A DNA stretch of 64,000 bases from M0108 sp937862735. Its GTDB lineage: Bacteria > Pseudomonadota > Gammaproteobacteria > Chromatiales > Chromatiaceae. How positions within the stretch are numbered: position 1 is the stretch's first letter; the number at the start of each line of letters is the position of its first letter. Where the stretch lies: NCBI GenBank assembly GCA_937862735.1, contig CALMDH010000138.1, positions 1 through 64,000 of the forward strand, given 5' to 3'. Shown here one piece after another: positions 55,572 to 63,754 of this stretch. A program made the position numbers and the translations under genes. The notes below the pieces were generated by a model that was not told where the DNA came from, made no database searches, and worked only from the letters and a program-made list of their open reading frames with translations.

Positions 55572-56935
55572 GGCTGGGCTGCGGCCCGCTCTTCGCCATC
55601 CAGGCCATAGCGGCCGAATTTGACGTAGAGGCTCTGGCGACTGATGCCCAGGAGTTCGGCGGCGACCGTCCGGTTCCCCGCGGCGAGGTCCAGGGCGGCC
55701 TCGATGTAGTGGCGTTCGATGACCTCTGTCGCCTCGTCGACCAGGCGCCGCAGGCTGGTCCTGCCTACCTGCTTGGTCAGGATATCCAGCCATTGGCCCG
55801 AGGCACTGGCCCGGTTCTCCGTCGACAGACGCCGATCGATGTTGCGGGTGCAGACGCCAATATGACTGGGATTGGTCGGCGCGTTGCCAACGGCGGAGAT
55901 CTCCACCTCGATCTCGGAGCCCAGTTCGCCGTACAGCTTGGTCGAGAACAGCCGCACGGCGCCGAGGCGCCGCACGTTGGCCAGGAGCACCGTGAGGTCG
56001 GCGCCCGGGCGTCCGAGCCAGCGCCCCAGGGGTTTGCCGAGGATCGCGGTCTCGGAGCCCATCTGCACCAGGTCGAGAAAGGCGCGATTGGCCCGGAGGA
56101 TGGCCCCCTGCTGGTCAATGACGGTAAAGGCATCGGGGCTGCGCTCGACCAGGTGTTCGAGCGGTGACTGGCCCCGGGTCGGGTGGGCGGGCACCGGCCC
56201 CTCCGCCGGGGCGAATTGAACCAGGAACACCTGGCGGGCCTGGGCCACCATGAGGGAGGCCCGGGCGAACCAGGCGTGTCGCGCCGCGCCGATCCGCACC
56301 AGGGTACCCGGGGCGCCGCCCCGTTCCCGCACCTCATGCAGCATGCCCAGAAAGGTATCCAGGTCCTCCGGGCGGAGGCTGTCCAACAGACGGCGGGCGG
56401 GGTTGGCCTTGGGGGAGCCGCTACTGAGGCCAAAGACTTGCATCGCCATGGGGTTGGCCTCCAGGACGCCGAAATCCCGGGCATCCAGCAGCAGCACGGC
56501 CTCGCTGGAGGCATTGACCAGGTGACGGTAGCGGGTCTCGACCTCGCGCAGCTTCAGATAATCCTGGGCCATCGCCTGTTGCGTCACGATCAGGCGGTTC
56601 TGGATCTCGGTGGCCGCCTGCAGGCTCTTGCCCACCGCGACCAGGTCCTGACCACCCTCCCGGCGGAAGGTGGTGTACTCGACGGAGACCTCGCGGCCGC
56701 TGGGCAGCCGCTGGACCAGGGGGCGAAAGGGGGAAAGCCCCCGGACCCGGACCTCGCCAAGGATGCGCCGCAGCAGAACCCCATCCCGTTCCGGCACGGT
56801 CGCCGCCCAGGGCAGGCCGATCCAGGCCGTCGCCGCTTCTGCGGCGAAGACGCCCGCCAGGGTGGCCTCCCGGATGACGCCATCCGGGTCCAGGGAGAGC
56901 AGGATGTCAGGGGCCGTAAGCGGAGGTTCGATCAT
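55568..56935 (-). CDS. ppsR: PpsR/CrtJ photosynthesis gene repressor
   Basis: A 455-residue transcription factor that represses bacteriochlorophyll and carotenoid genes via TGT-N12-ACA sites. It has an N-terminal PAS-like domain (about 5-105), a Q-linker helix, PAS1 (about 125-235; YRHLVNASSEAVLLLDARDFGVLEANP), PAS2 (about 250-370; VERSPDAFTVIDQQGAILRANRAFLD) and a Fis-type helix-turn-helix (IEAALDLAAGNRTVAAELLGISRQSLYVKFGRYGL region, last 60 residues). Only one Cys is present (HIGVCTRN, end of PAS2); the HTH Cys found in redox-sensing CrtJ appears as Tyr. The ATG at 56935 is chosen; a GTG three codons earlier is possible. Confidence 0.92.
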   Translation of the reverse strand: MIEPPLTAPDILLSLDPDGVIREATLAGVFAAEAATAWIGLPWAATVPERDGVLLRRILGEVRVRGLSPFRPLVQRLPSGREVSVEYTTFRREGGQDLVAVGKSLQAATEIQNRLIVTQQAMAQDYLKLREVETRYRHLVNASSEAVLLLDARDFGVLEANPMAMQVFGLSSGSPKANPARRLLDSLRPEDLDTFLGMLHEVRERGGAPGTLVRIGAARHAWFARASLMVAQARQVFLVQFAPAEGPVPAHPTRGQSPLEHLVERSPDAFTVIDQQGAILRANRAFLDLVQMGSETAILGKPLGRWLGRPGADLTVLLANVRRLGAVRLFSTKLYGELGSEIEVEISAVGNAPTNPSHIGVCTRNIDRRLSTENRASASGQWLDILTKQVGRTSLRRLVDEATEVIERHYIEAALDLAAGNRTVAAELLGISRQSLYVKFGRYGLDGEERAAAQP

Positions 56936-56944
56936 GAGCGTCAC

Positions 56945-57092
56945 GCCCTGGTGACAGGCCGGTTCTACAAGTGGTGACCTATGTTACCTAAATCCCGTTG
57001 GCGGGCACCGACTTTATCCCCAGCGCCATGCGGTTTTCCGGCGTGCCGTTTCAGTCCGTAAGGGTGGGCGCCTTGGGCCGGAGGCGCGGGGT
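56945..57092. promoter_or_regulatory. ppsR upstream region with dyads
   Basis: A 148-base gap after the hybrid kinase gene. TGACAGGCCGGTTCTACA (56952-56969) matches the PpsR half-sites in five of six positions (TGA instead of TGT), and GGTGACCTATGTTACC (56973-56988) is a near-perfect dyad. Either could be involved in autoregulation. Confidence 0.25.
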
Positions 57093-60023
57093 TTAGTCCG
57101 GGTGGGTGGGCGCCCTGCGCCCGGGGGGCGATGCGGGGTTCATCGCTTCCAGGGCCTCCAGGGCCTCACGGAAGCGCAGACGCCGGATCCTGGCGGCGAC
57201 CGGGGCATAGGCGGCGGCCAGGGGGGTCTCCGCCAGCAGGGCCTCCAGGGCGTCACTGGTGCGCTTGGCGTCATAGCGATTGCTGGCCAGTTGTTGGGCC
57301 AGATCCGCCAGCAGCCGCTCCAGCCGGGGATCGGCCCTGACCCCCGCGGCTGGGGCCCGGGTTCCTGAACCAGCGGGGGTCCCGGTGGCGCTCGCGGCGC
57401 CGGCCGGTGGGACCAGGGGGGCGGCGGTTCCTCCCGGTGGCCAGGGGTTGAGGGCGCCCAGCAGGTCCGCCAGGGACCGTTCAAAGGCCTGGCGTGGAGC
57501 GGCAAGATCCTGGTCCGCGTGGGGCTCGGGGCCTTTGAGGGCCCGTTCAAACCGCTGGCAGGCGTCCATCAGTTGCATGGCGCAGATGCTGCCTGAGGAA
57601 CCCTTGAGTTGGTGCAGGGCCCTGGCGGCCGCGGGGTGATCGCCCTGGTCCAGGCAGGCGGCGATGGTATCGGCCTGACCCCTGGCCCCGCTGGCGAATT
57701 GGCCGAGGACGGCGAGGAAGAATTCCGGATCGTCCTCGAACTGGCGCCGGGCCCGTTCCCGGTCGATGCCGGGGATGTCGGGAAAGTCGCCACGGGGTTC
57801 TCCGGGCGGCGGCCCCGGTTCTCCGGCTGAGGCCCCGGGGGGGGCGGCGTGGTCCGCGGAGGGCTCGGCGGGGGCGACCCACCGCGCCAGGACCGCCGCG
57901 AGTTGGTCCATGTCCACCGGTTTGGGGACGAAATCGCTGACCCCGGCATCGAACATCTGGCGCTGCTCCTCTCGCAGCACCCCGGCGCTGAAGGCGATGA
58001 CCGGCAGCTTGGTCAGGCCGAGTTGTTCCCGGATGCGGCGGGTGGCCGCGAAGCCGTCCAGTACCGGCATCTGCATGTCCATGAGCACGGCGTCGAAGCC
58101 CCGGGGATCCCGTTCGAGCCGGTGCAGGGCCTGCTGACCATCGCTGACCAGGGCCGGAATGGCGCCCTCCCGCTGCAGAAAGCGGTCGATGACATCCAGA
58201 TTGATCTGGCTGTCGTCGGCGACCAGGATGCGCGCCCCGGCCAGCCGCGGGCCTGGTCGGGTCAGGGCGCGGACGGCCGGCGCCGCGGCGCGCGCCGGGA
58301 AACCCCGGCCCAACTCCAGTTCGAACCAGAAGTTACTGCCGGCCTCCGGGCGGCTCTCGACGCCGATGCGGCCGCCCATCAGTTCCACCAGCCGCTTGCA
58401 GATGGAGAGACCCAGGCCAGTGCCGCCAAACCGCCGGGTGGTGCTGCCGTCGGCCTGGGTGAAGGGCGCGAAAAGCTTGGCCTGGGTCTCGGCATCCAGG
58501 CCGATACCCGTGTCGCGGACCTCAAAGCGCAACCGCAACCGATCCGCCCGCTCCTCCAGGAGGCGGACGTTCAGCCGGACCTCGCCGTGACTGGTGAACT
58601 TGATGGCGTTGCCCGCCAGGTTCACCAGGACCTGTTCGATGCGCAGACTGTCGCCCACCAGGGCCGAGTCCAGGACGGGGGCCTGGACCCGCCAGTCGAG
58701 GCGCTTGTCCAGGGCCAGGGGGGCCATGAGGGTGCCGACCTGCTGGAGGAGATTGTCGAGGACGAAGGGCTGCTGATCGATGCGCAGGGCCCCGGCCTCG
58801 ATGCGGGAGAGATCGAGGATGTCGTTGAGGATGCCCAGCAGGCTGCGGCCCGCGGCACGGATCCGTTCCAGCATGTCGCGCTGGCGATCGCTCCAGGCCT
58901 CGCCCTCCAGCAACTGGGCCATGCCGAGGACGGCGTTGAGGGGGGTGCGGATCTCATGGCTCATGTTGGCCAGGAAGGCGGTCTTGGCGCGATCGGCGGC
59001 CTCGGCCCGCTCCCGGGCCTGGCGTTGCTCGGTGACGTCGACCTGGATGCCGATCAGGCGCCGCGGCGTGCCGTCGTCGTCCCGCAGGGCCTTGGCCAGG
59101 GCCAGGACCCAGACGTAGTGACCGTCCTTGTGCCGCAGGCGATGGATGTTCTCGTAGACCTCCGTGGCGCCGCTGAGGTGGGCCGCCACCAGGTCCTTGG
59201 AGCGGGCCAGGTCGTCGGGGTGGACGCGGGACTCCCATTCCCGGCCCTCGGCGCTCAGGTCGTCGGGGCCATAGCCAAGGATGGCCTTCCAGCGTTCGGA
59301 GGTGAAGAGGTGGTTGGTGGCGATCTCCCAGTCCCAGAGGCCGGCGTGGCTGCCGTCCAGGGCCAGTTGCAGGCGCTGTTGCTCCAGGCGCAGCTGGGCC
59401 ATCTGGTCCTCGATGATGCCCTGGTCGGCGCGATTCTGCAGGAGGGCCCCGATCTGCTGGGCGAAGACGGTGAAGGACTGGAGATGCTCGCTGGCGAGCC
59501 CCGGATAAAAGTCGCCATTGGTCTCGCTGACACCGGCGATGAGCAGGGCGAAGCGGGTCCCGCCGGGCCCGATGCAGGGGCTGATGGCCAGTTGCTTGAG
59601 GCCCCCGAGGGCATGGGCCCCCAATTCCTCCCCGGTGAGCAGGCTGGTGCCGGCGCGCCGAAAGCGCTCGGAGGCTACCAGGGCGCGTAACTGACCACAG
59701 TCCAGACCGATGGTCTCGATGCCGATGGCGGCGCAGGGCGCCTCCTCGGGCCGGCCCATGGGGCTGGTCGGCCAGAGCAGGGCGAACGCCACCTCGAAGA
59801 GTTCCAGGGCCGTCTCGGCGGTGACCTCCGCGAAGCGGGCGGGGTCGCGGATGGCGATGGCCCGACTGTTGTAGGCCTGAATACCGGCGAAACGTTCCAG
59901 TTCCCGGTCGAGCCGGTCACGAGTGGCGATCAGTTGCTGCTGGACCCCCGAGAGCCGGGCCAGATGCGCCTGCAATTTGGCGATTTCGGCCTTCAGGGCC
60001 TCAGTTTCGGCGGCGGGGCTCAT
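57093..60023 (-). CDS. Hybrid histidine kinase (GAF-PAS-HisKA-HATPase-REC-Hpt)
   Basis: A 976-residue cytosolic hybrid kinase. A coiled coil (1-45) leads into a GAF-like domain (about 64-196), PAS-PAC (about 217-334; GLWDWEIATNHLFTSERWK), HisKA (NMSHEIRTPLNAVLGM, His356), HATPase (NLAGNAIKF, GTGLGLSICKRL), a receiver (AVLMDMQMPVLDGF) and an Hpt domain (LHQLKGSSGS). The C-terminal 65 residues resemble the tail of the other hybrid kinase here. No membrane helix is present. It is upstream of ppsR in the same direction and might feed into the light/redox circuit, but nothing shows this directly. The ATG at 60023 removes an unlikely basic N-terminal extension. Confidence 0.92.
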   Translation of the reverse strand: MSPAAETEALKAEIAKLQAHLARLSGVQQQLIATRDRLDRELERFAGIQAYNSRAIAIRDPARFAEVTAETALELFEVAFALLWPTSPMGRPEEAPCAAIGIETIGLDCGQLRALVASERFRRAGTSLLTGEELGAHALGGLKQLAISPCIGPGGTRFALLIAGVSETNGDFYPGLASEHLQSFTVFAQQIGALLQNRADQGIIEDQMAQLRLEQQRLQLALDGSHAGLWDWEIATNHLFTSERWKAILGYGPDDLSAEGREWESRVHPDDLARSKDLVAAHLSGATEVYENIHRLRHKDGHYVWVLALAKALRDDDGTPRRLIGIQVDVTEQRQARERAEAADRAKTAFLANMSHEIRTPLNAVLGMAQLLEGEAWSDRQRDMLERIRAAGRSLLGILNDILDLSRIEAGALRIDQQPFVLDNLLQQVGTLMAPLALDKRLDWRVQAPVLDSALVGDSLRIEQVLVNLAGNAIKFTSHGEVRLNVRLLEERADRLRLRFEVRDTGIGLDAETQAKLFAPFTQADGSTTRRFGGTGLGLSICKRLVELMGGRIGVESRPEAGSNFWFELELGRGFPARAAAPAVRALTRPGPRLAGARILVADDSQINLDVIDRFLQREGAIPALVSDGQQALHRLERDPRGFDAVLMDMQMPVLDGFAATRRIREQLGLTKLPVIAFSAGVLREEQRQMFDAGVSDFVPKPVDMDQLAAVLARWVAPAEPSADHAAPPGASAGEPGPPPGEPRGDFPDIPGIDRERARRQFEDDPEFFLAVLGQFASGARGQADTIAACLDQGDHPAAARALHQLKGSSGSICAMQLMDACQRFERALKGPEPHADQDLAAPRQAFERSLADLLGALNPWPPGGTAAPLVPPAGAASATGTPAGSGTRAPAAGVRADPRLERLLADLAQQLASNRYDAKRTSDALEALLAETPLAAAYAPVAARIRRLRFREALEALEAMNPASPPGRRAPTHPD

Positions 60024-60233
60024 GGGGGGATGGGTCAGGGAAGGGCGGCGGGGTGGAGGGAAGTGCTGGAGTAGGTCGGAGGCAAGCGCTGGATAAGCTG
60101 GGTAAGCACTGGAGCGGGTTGCTGAAGTCCGCGTGATGAGCGAGATTGTAACGGGATTTATACTGCGCCGTACCCAACCGCGAAGCCGCCAACCCTGGAG
60201 ACCCGATGCCATGCACCTCACCCCGGTTCATGT

Positions 60234-61616
60234 ATGACCCTGATTCCGCCCTTTGCCATCGGCCGGCTGCCGCGGATCGAATTCGGCGCCGGTCGTCTCG
60301 CCACCCTGCCCGCGCTGGCCGGCCGCTATGGCCGGCGTATGCTGCTCCTCACCGGTGGGCAGTCCTTCATCACCTCCCCCCACTGGGCCCGGCTGGATGC
60401 CGCGCTGGGGGCGGCCGGTTTCACCTACGCACTGCTGCGCATCACCGGGGAACCCTCGCCGGAGGAGATCGATGCCATCGTCCGGGAGCAGCGACAGGGA
60501 CGCTGGGACCTGGTCATCGGCATCGGCGGTGGCAGCGTGCTGGATGGGGCCAAGGCCGTCGCCGGCCTGCTCAAGCCCGGTAATTCGGTCATGGACCACC
60601 TGGAAGGGGTGGGCCCCGAGTTGCCCTACCGCGGACCGGCCACGCCCTTTATCGCCGTCCCCACCACGGCGGGTACGGGTTCGGAGGCGACCAGAAACGC
60701 CGTCCTCACCCGTCAGGGGGCGGACGGCTTCAAGAAGTCCTTCCGCGATGAGGCCCTGATGGCCGAGGTCGCCCTGGTCGATCCCGACCTGCTGGCCACC
60801 TGTCCCCCGGACCTGATCGCCGCCAACGGCATGGATGCCCTGACCCAGTTGCTGGAGTCCTACCTTTCGGTCCGCGCCAACCCCCTGACGGACGCCCTGG
60901 CCCTGGCGGGCCTGGCCGCGGTCCGGGACGGTCTGCTGGCCTGGTACCAGGGGGGCGCCGAGGCCGTCGCCGGCCGGGAACGCATGGCCCTGGCCGCCCT
61001 GCTCTCCGGAATCTGCCTGGCTCAGACCGGCCTGGGCTCGGTCCATGGCCTGGCCCAGCCCCTCGGCTCCCTGTTCCCTATTCCCCATGGCGTGGTCTGT
61101 GGCACCCTGGTCGCCGCCGCCACCCGGGTCAATATCGCGGCCCTACGGGAGCGGGAGCCAGCCGGTCCGGCCCTGGCCAAGTACGCCACCGTCGGGCGCC
61201 TGCTGGCGGGCCAGCGATCAGCCCATGCCGCCGGTTGGGGCGACGTGGCTGCTGGAGTTACCGCCGACGTTTCTGTCGGCGAGGCTTTAGATGTTGCTGC
61301 CGTCGTGGCCAACCAGGTGGCCTCCTTTGGGGAGGGCGATGCGGCTGGCGCTAGGGTTGCCGTCAAAGCGGACGCCTTGGAGGTCCTGCTGGCGACCTTG
61401 GAGGACTGGACCAGGCTGATGCGGCTACCCACCCTCGATCGCCTGGATGTCACCGCGGCGGATTTTCCCCGCATCGTCGCCGCGTCCCGCAATTCCAGCA
61501 TGAAGACCAACCCGCTGGTGCTCACCGATGCCGAGATCGAACATCTCCTGACCCTTCGCCTGCCCGAGGAGCGGACGGTCCCGAGCGGGGGCGAACCGAC
61601 CCCGGGGCCGGCATGA
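60234..61616 (+). CDS. Iron-containing alcohol dehydrogenase
   Basis: A 460-residue NAD(P)-dependent group III dehydrogenase. The nucleotide-binding half has GIGGGSVLDGAKAV and PTTAGTGSEATRNAV; metal ligands are in IAANGMDALTQLLESY (Asp), VHGLAQPLG (His) and PHGVVCG (His). The C-terminal part has SSMKTNPLVLTDAEI. Typical members have 380-400 residues. Here an Ala/Val/Gly-rich stretch of about 45 residues is inserted near residue 330 (around 61220-61370), in which codon use differs from the rest. Substrate is unknown. Confidence 0.87.
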   Translation: MTLIPPFAIGRLPRIEFGAGRLATLPALAGRYGRRMLLLTGGQSFITSPHWARLDAALGAAGFTYALLRITGEPSPEEIDAIVREQRQGRWDLVIGIGGGSVLDGAKAVAGLLKPGNSVMDHLEGVGPELPYRGPATPFIAVPTTAGTGSEATRNAVLTRQGADGFKKSFRDEALMAEVALVDPDLLATCPPDLIAANGMDALTQLLESYLSVRANPLTDALALAGLAAVRDGLLAWYQGGAEAVAGRERMALAALLSGICLAQTGLGSVHGLAQPLGSLFPIPHGVVCGTLVAAATRVNIAALREREPAGPALAKYATVGRLLAGQRSAHAAGWGDVAAGVTADVSVGEALDVAAVVANQVASFGEGDAAGARVAVKADALEVLLATLEDWTRLMRLPTLDRLDVTAADFPRIVAASRNSSMKTNPLVLTDAEIEHLLTLRLPEERTVPSGGEPTPGPA

Positions 61617-61689
61617 GGGGGCTGGTGCAACGGGATGCCGGGGCCGGCAAGAGGGGGTGGTGCGTCCGGATGCCGGGAGAGATCGCCCG

Positions 61690-62058
61690 ATGAGACCGAC
61701 GGGACCCTGGCTGGTCATGGCCCTCCTGGCAGCGCTGCTGGCCGGCGGCTGCGGCTCGGCGAGCAAGAAGGAGGTCGGCATGGCCTCCTGGTACGGGCCA
61801 CGGCACCATGGCAAGCAGACCGCCAGCGGCCAACCTTTCAATCAGTACGCCCTCACCGCCGCCCACCCCAAGCTGCCCTTCGGCACCCGGGTCCGGGTCA
61901 CCAACCTGAACAATGGCAAGGAGGTCATCGTGCGCATCAACGATCGCGGGCCCTACAAGGGCGGGCGGATCATCGACCTGTCCCGCGCCGCGGCGCGGCA
62001 ACTGGAGATGGAGGTCGAGGGGGTCGGTCGGGTGCGGATCGAGGTCCTGTCGGACTGA
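61690..62058 (+). CDS. RlpA-like septal/lytic lipoprotein
   Basis: A 122-residue predicted lipoprotein (lipobox LAGGCGS). The mature part is a single double-psi beta-barrel domain: GMASWYGPRHHGKQTASGQPF, ALTAAHPKLPFGTRVRVTN, VIVRINDRGPYKGGRIIDLS, the RlpA signature with the catalytic Glu/Asp positions. There is no SPOR domain, unlike E. coli and Pseudomonas RlpA. It starts 74 bases after the dehydrogenase stop codon, with a GGGAGAG box. Confidence 0.88.
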   Translation: MRPTGPWLVMALLAALLAGGCGSASKKEVGMASWYGPRHHGKQTASGQPFNQYALTAAHPKLPFGTRVRVTNLNNGKEVIVRINDRGPYKGGRIIDLSRAAARQLEMEVEGVGRVRIEVLSD

Positions 62059-62170
62059 TCCCATGCCATCCCGTGATGCCCGATACAGGGCACCGCAAGG
62101 GGGGCGGAATAGTCCTGTTCCTCCAGCCTAATTTACGATGGATTAAACGATGAGTCCCCTCAGCCTGGCC

Positions 62171-62650
62171 TCAGCCTGGATGTGGGGCGGCAGCGTGTAG
62201 GCGTTCACCCGGATGGTCGGATGGGCTAAGATCCAGGCCCGCTCCCCTCGCTGCTAGGAATTCATCGGGGGCCAGGATCGGCAGGATCCCGGCCGGGAAA
62301 TCGCCGACGTTGCGCGTCAGCAGGTAGTCGGCGCGCGCGTGAAGTGCGCTGTAGAACTGGATGGCGTCCTCAAAGTCCGGGATATCCGAGTCGATCGCCT
62401 GGTTCAGGATGCGCTGGTCCAGAGCGACGCTGGCAAAGACATCGCGCAGCAGGACCAGTGCCCGGCGCGCGGTGGCCGTGTCGCGCGCCTTGCGGACGAT
62501 GTAGAAGACATTGTTGAAGCTGATGGCCGAGACTAGCGCCTCGTAGGCGCCGGTCTCGGCCAGGGTCCAAACGCGGGCGGCCGCCGCGTAGAAGGGCTCG
62601 CGCCTTGCCAGGACGTCGAGTAGCAGGTTGGTGTCGACGAAGATTCTCAT
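62171..62650 (-). CDS. PIN-domain ribonuclease toxin (VapC-like)
   Basis: A 159-residue PIN domain. Acidic residues expected for the Mg2+ site are visible: FVDTNLLLDVL (Asp6), a middle Glu in the helical core, and DIPDFEDAIQF with TRNVGDFP near residue 115. After the PIN fold a 25-residue tail (GAGLDLSPSDHPGE) is probably unstructured. It overlaps the antitoxin-like gene by four bases (ATGA), the standard order for such modules. Confidence 0.8.
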   Translation of the reverse strand: MRIFVDTNLLLDVLARREPFYAAAARVWTLAETGAYEALVSAISFNNVFYIVRKARDTATARRALVLLRDVFASVALDQRILNQAIDSDIPDFEDAIQFYSALHARADYLLTRNVGDFPAGILPILAPDEFLAARGAGLDLSPSDHPGERLHAAAPHPG

Positions 62651-62907
62651 CCGGCGTTGCCGTAGCGCTCCCGGAGGGCATCCCCCAGGAGATCGGCGTC
62701 GGCGCTGCCAGGGCTCAACTCCACCAGCCCGGTCGCGGCCCGCGTGAGGGGACCGATGAAGTCCGCGCCGCGGGAATGATCCAGTGCATCGAGTCCGTGG
62801 ACGAGCCCGGCGAGCATGGCCGAGACACTGGTATTGCGGGCACGTGCCGCCTGCTTGGCGCGCTCGATGACCGACGCGTCCATGCTGAGGGTGAGCTTGG
62901 TGTTCAT
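62647..62907 (-). CDS. Antitoxin partner of the PIN toxin
   Basis: An 86-residue protein with a ribbon-helix-helix-like N-terminus (TKLTLSMDASVIERAKQAARARNTSVSAML), as in DUF6364-type antitoxins. The C-terminal half is acidic and would wrap the toxin. The ATG at 62907 is chosen because the frame then starts directly with the RHH strand. Confidence 0.75.
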   Translation of the reverse strand: MNTKLTLSMDASVIERAKQAARARNTSVSAMLAGLVHGLDALDHSRGADFIGPLTRAATGLVELSPGSADADLLGDALRERYGNAG

Positions 62908-62924
62908 GGCGAACCCTGGGATAC

Positions 62925-62954
62925 GCAATAATTTATAGAAAAGCTACGTATTGC
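62925..62954 (-). promoter_or_regulatory. Inverted repeat over the toxin-antitoxin promoter
   Basis: GCAATA (62925-62930) and TATTGC (62949-62954) flank an 18-base AT-rich centre that includes, on the minus strand, TATAAA (62932-62937), about 25 bases before the antitoxin start. The dyad straddling the -10 fits autorepression by the pair. Confidence 0.4.
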
Positions 62955-63072
62955 AGACCAGATCGTCAAGCGGGCCGGCGACTTCGGCGCTCTCCATCGC
63001 GTTCAGAAGCCGTCGTGATGGTGCAGGCCGCGGTTCTCGGCAACGTCGGGCAGCCGGTGGCGGCGGCGAGGC

Positions 63073-63672
63073 TCAGAGCAACTGTTCAATCGCCTTGATC
63101 ACCTTGTCGCTATCCGGCGCGGTGATACTGGCGAAGTAGTCGACATAGTTGCCGTTCCGGTCGATCAGGTACTTGTAGAAATTCCACTTGGGATAGGGGG
63201 CGCCGGCGGCGGCGAGGCGCTCGAAGAGGGGCGTGGCGCTACCCTTCTTGACGCTGACCTTCTCGAACATGGGGAACTCCACCGCATAGGTCAGGCGGCA
63301 GAATTTCTGGATCTCCTCCTCGTTACCTGGCTCCTGGTTCATGAAGTCGTTAGAGGGGAAACCCAGGACCACCAGGCCCTGGTCCTGGTACTTGCGGTAG
63401 AGGGCCTCCAGACCTTCGTACTGACCGGTGAAGCCGCACTTGCTGGCGGTGTTGACCACCAGGATCACCTTGCCCCGGTAGGCCTCGCACAGATTGACGA
63501 CCTCGTCGCTGGCGAGCCGGCGCAGGCTGAGGTCGAGGAGCGGCGGGCAGGCGCCGGCCGGGGCCGGCGCCGTCGCCTGGGAGGCTGCGGGCTTTTGGGG
63601 GGTGGCGGGGGTTTCGGCGGCGATGCCGCTACTCATGGCGGCCAGGCCAAGGGCGAAGAGGGTGTGTTTCAT
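63073..63672 (-). CDS. Exported glutathione peroxidase
   Basis: A 199-residue protein. A signal peptide (LFALGLAAMSSGIAA-ET) and an Ala/Pro/Gln linker precede the peroxidase domain. The catalytic Cys is in VNTASKCGFTGQYEGL, and FPSNDFMNQEPG (Gln/Asn) and WNFYKYLID (Trp) complete the site. It lacks the dimerisation loop, as do monomeric bacterial GPx proteins. Periplasmic location is inferred from the signal peptide. Confidence 0.9.
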   Translation of the reverse strand: MKHTLFALGLAAMSSGIAAETPATPQKPAASQATAPAPAGACPPLLDLSLRRLASDEVVNLCEAYRGKVILVVNTASKCGFTGQYEGLEALYRKYQDQGLVVLGFPSNDFMNQEPGNEEEIQKFCRLTYAVEFPMFEKVSVKKGSATPLFERLAAAGAPYPKWNFYKYLIDRNGNYVDYFASITAPDSDKVIKAIEQLL

Positions 63673-63754
63673 CCGGCTGACTCCTGGATTGGCGGGTGGG
63701 ACATGGCAAAGCCATGACCAGGGCCTGGGTGGTGGGGGTCCCGTCAATTTGGGA

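Noticed and set aside
56952..56969. PpsR binding site TGT-N12-ACA at its own promoter
   Set aside because: One half-site is TGA rather than TGT, so it is only listed as a weak candidate.
57849..59690. A 613-codon plus-strand frame opposite the second hybrid kinase
   Set aside because: Again antisense to well-supported kinase domains, Gly/Gln/Asp-rich and without motif.
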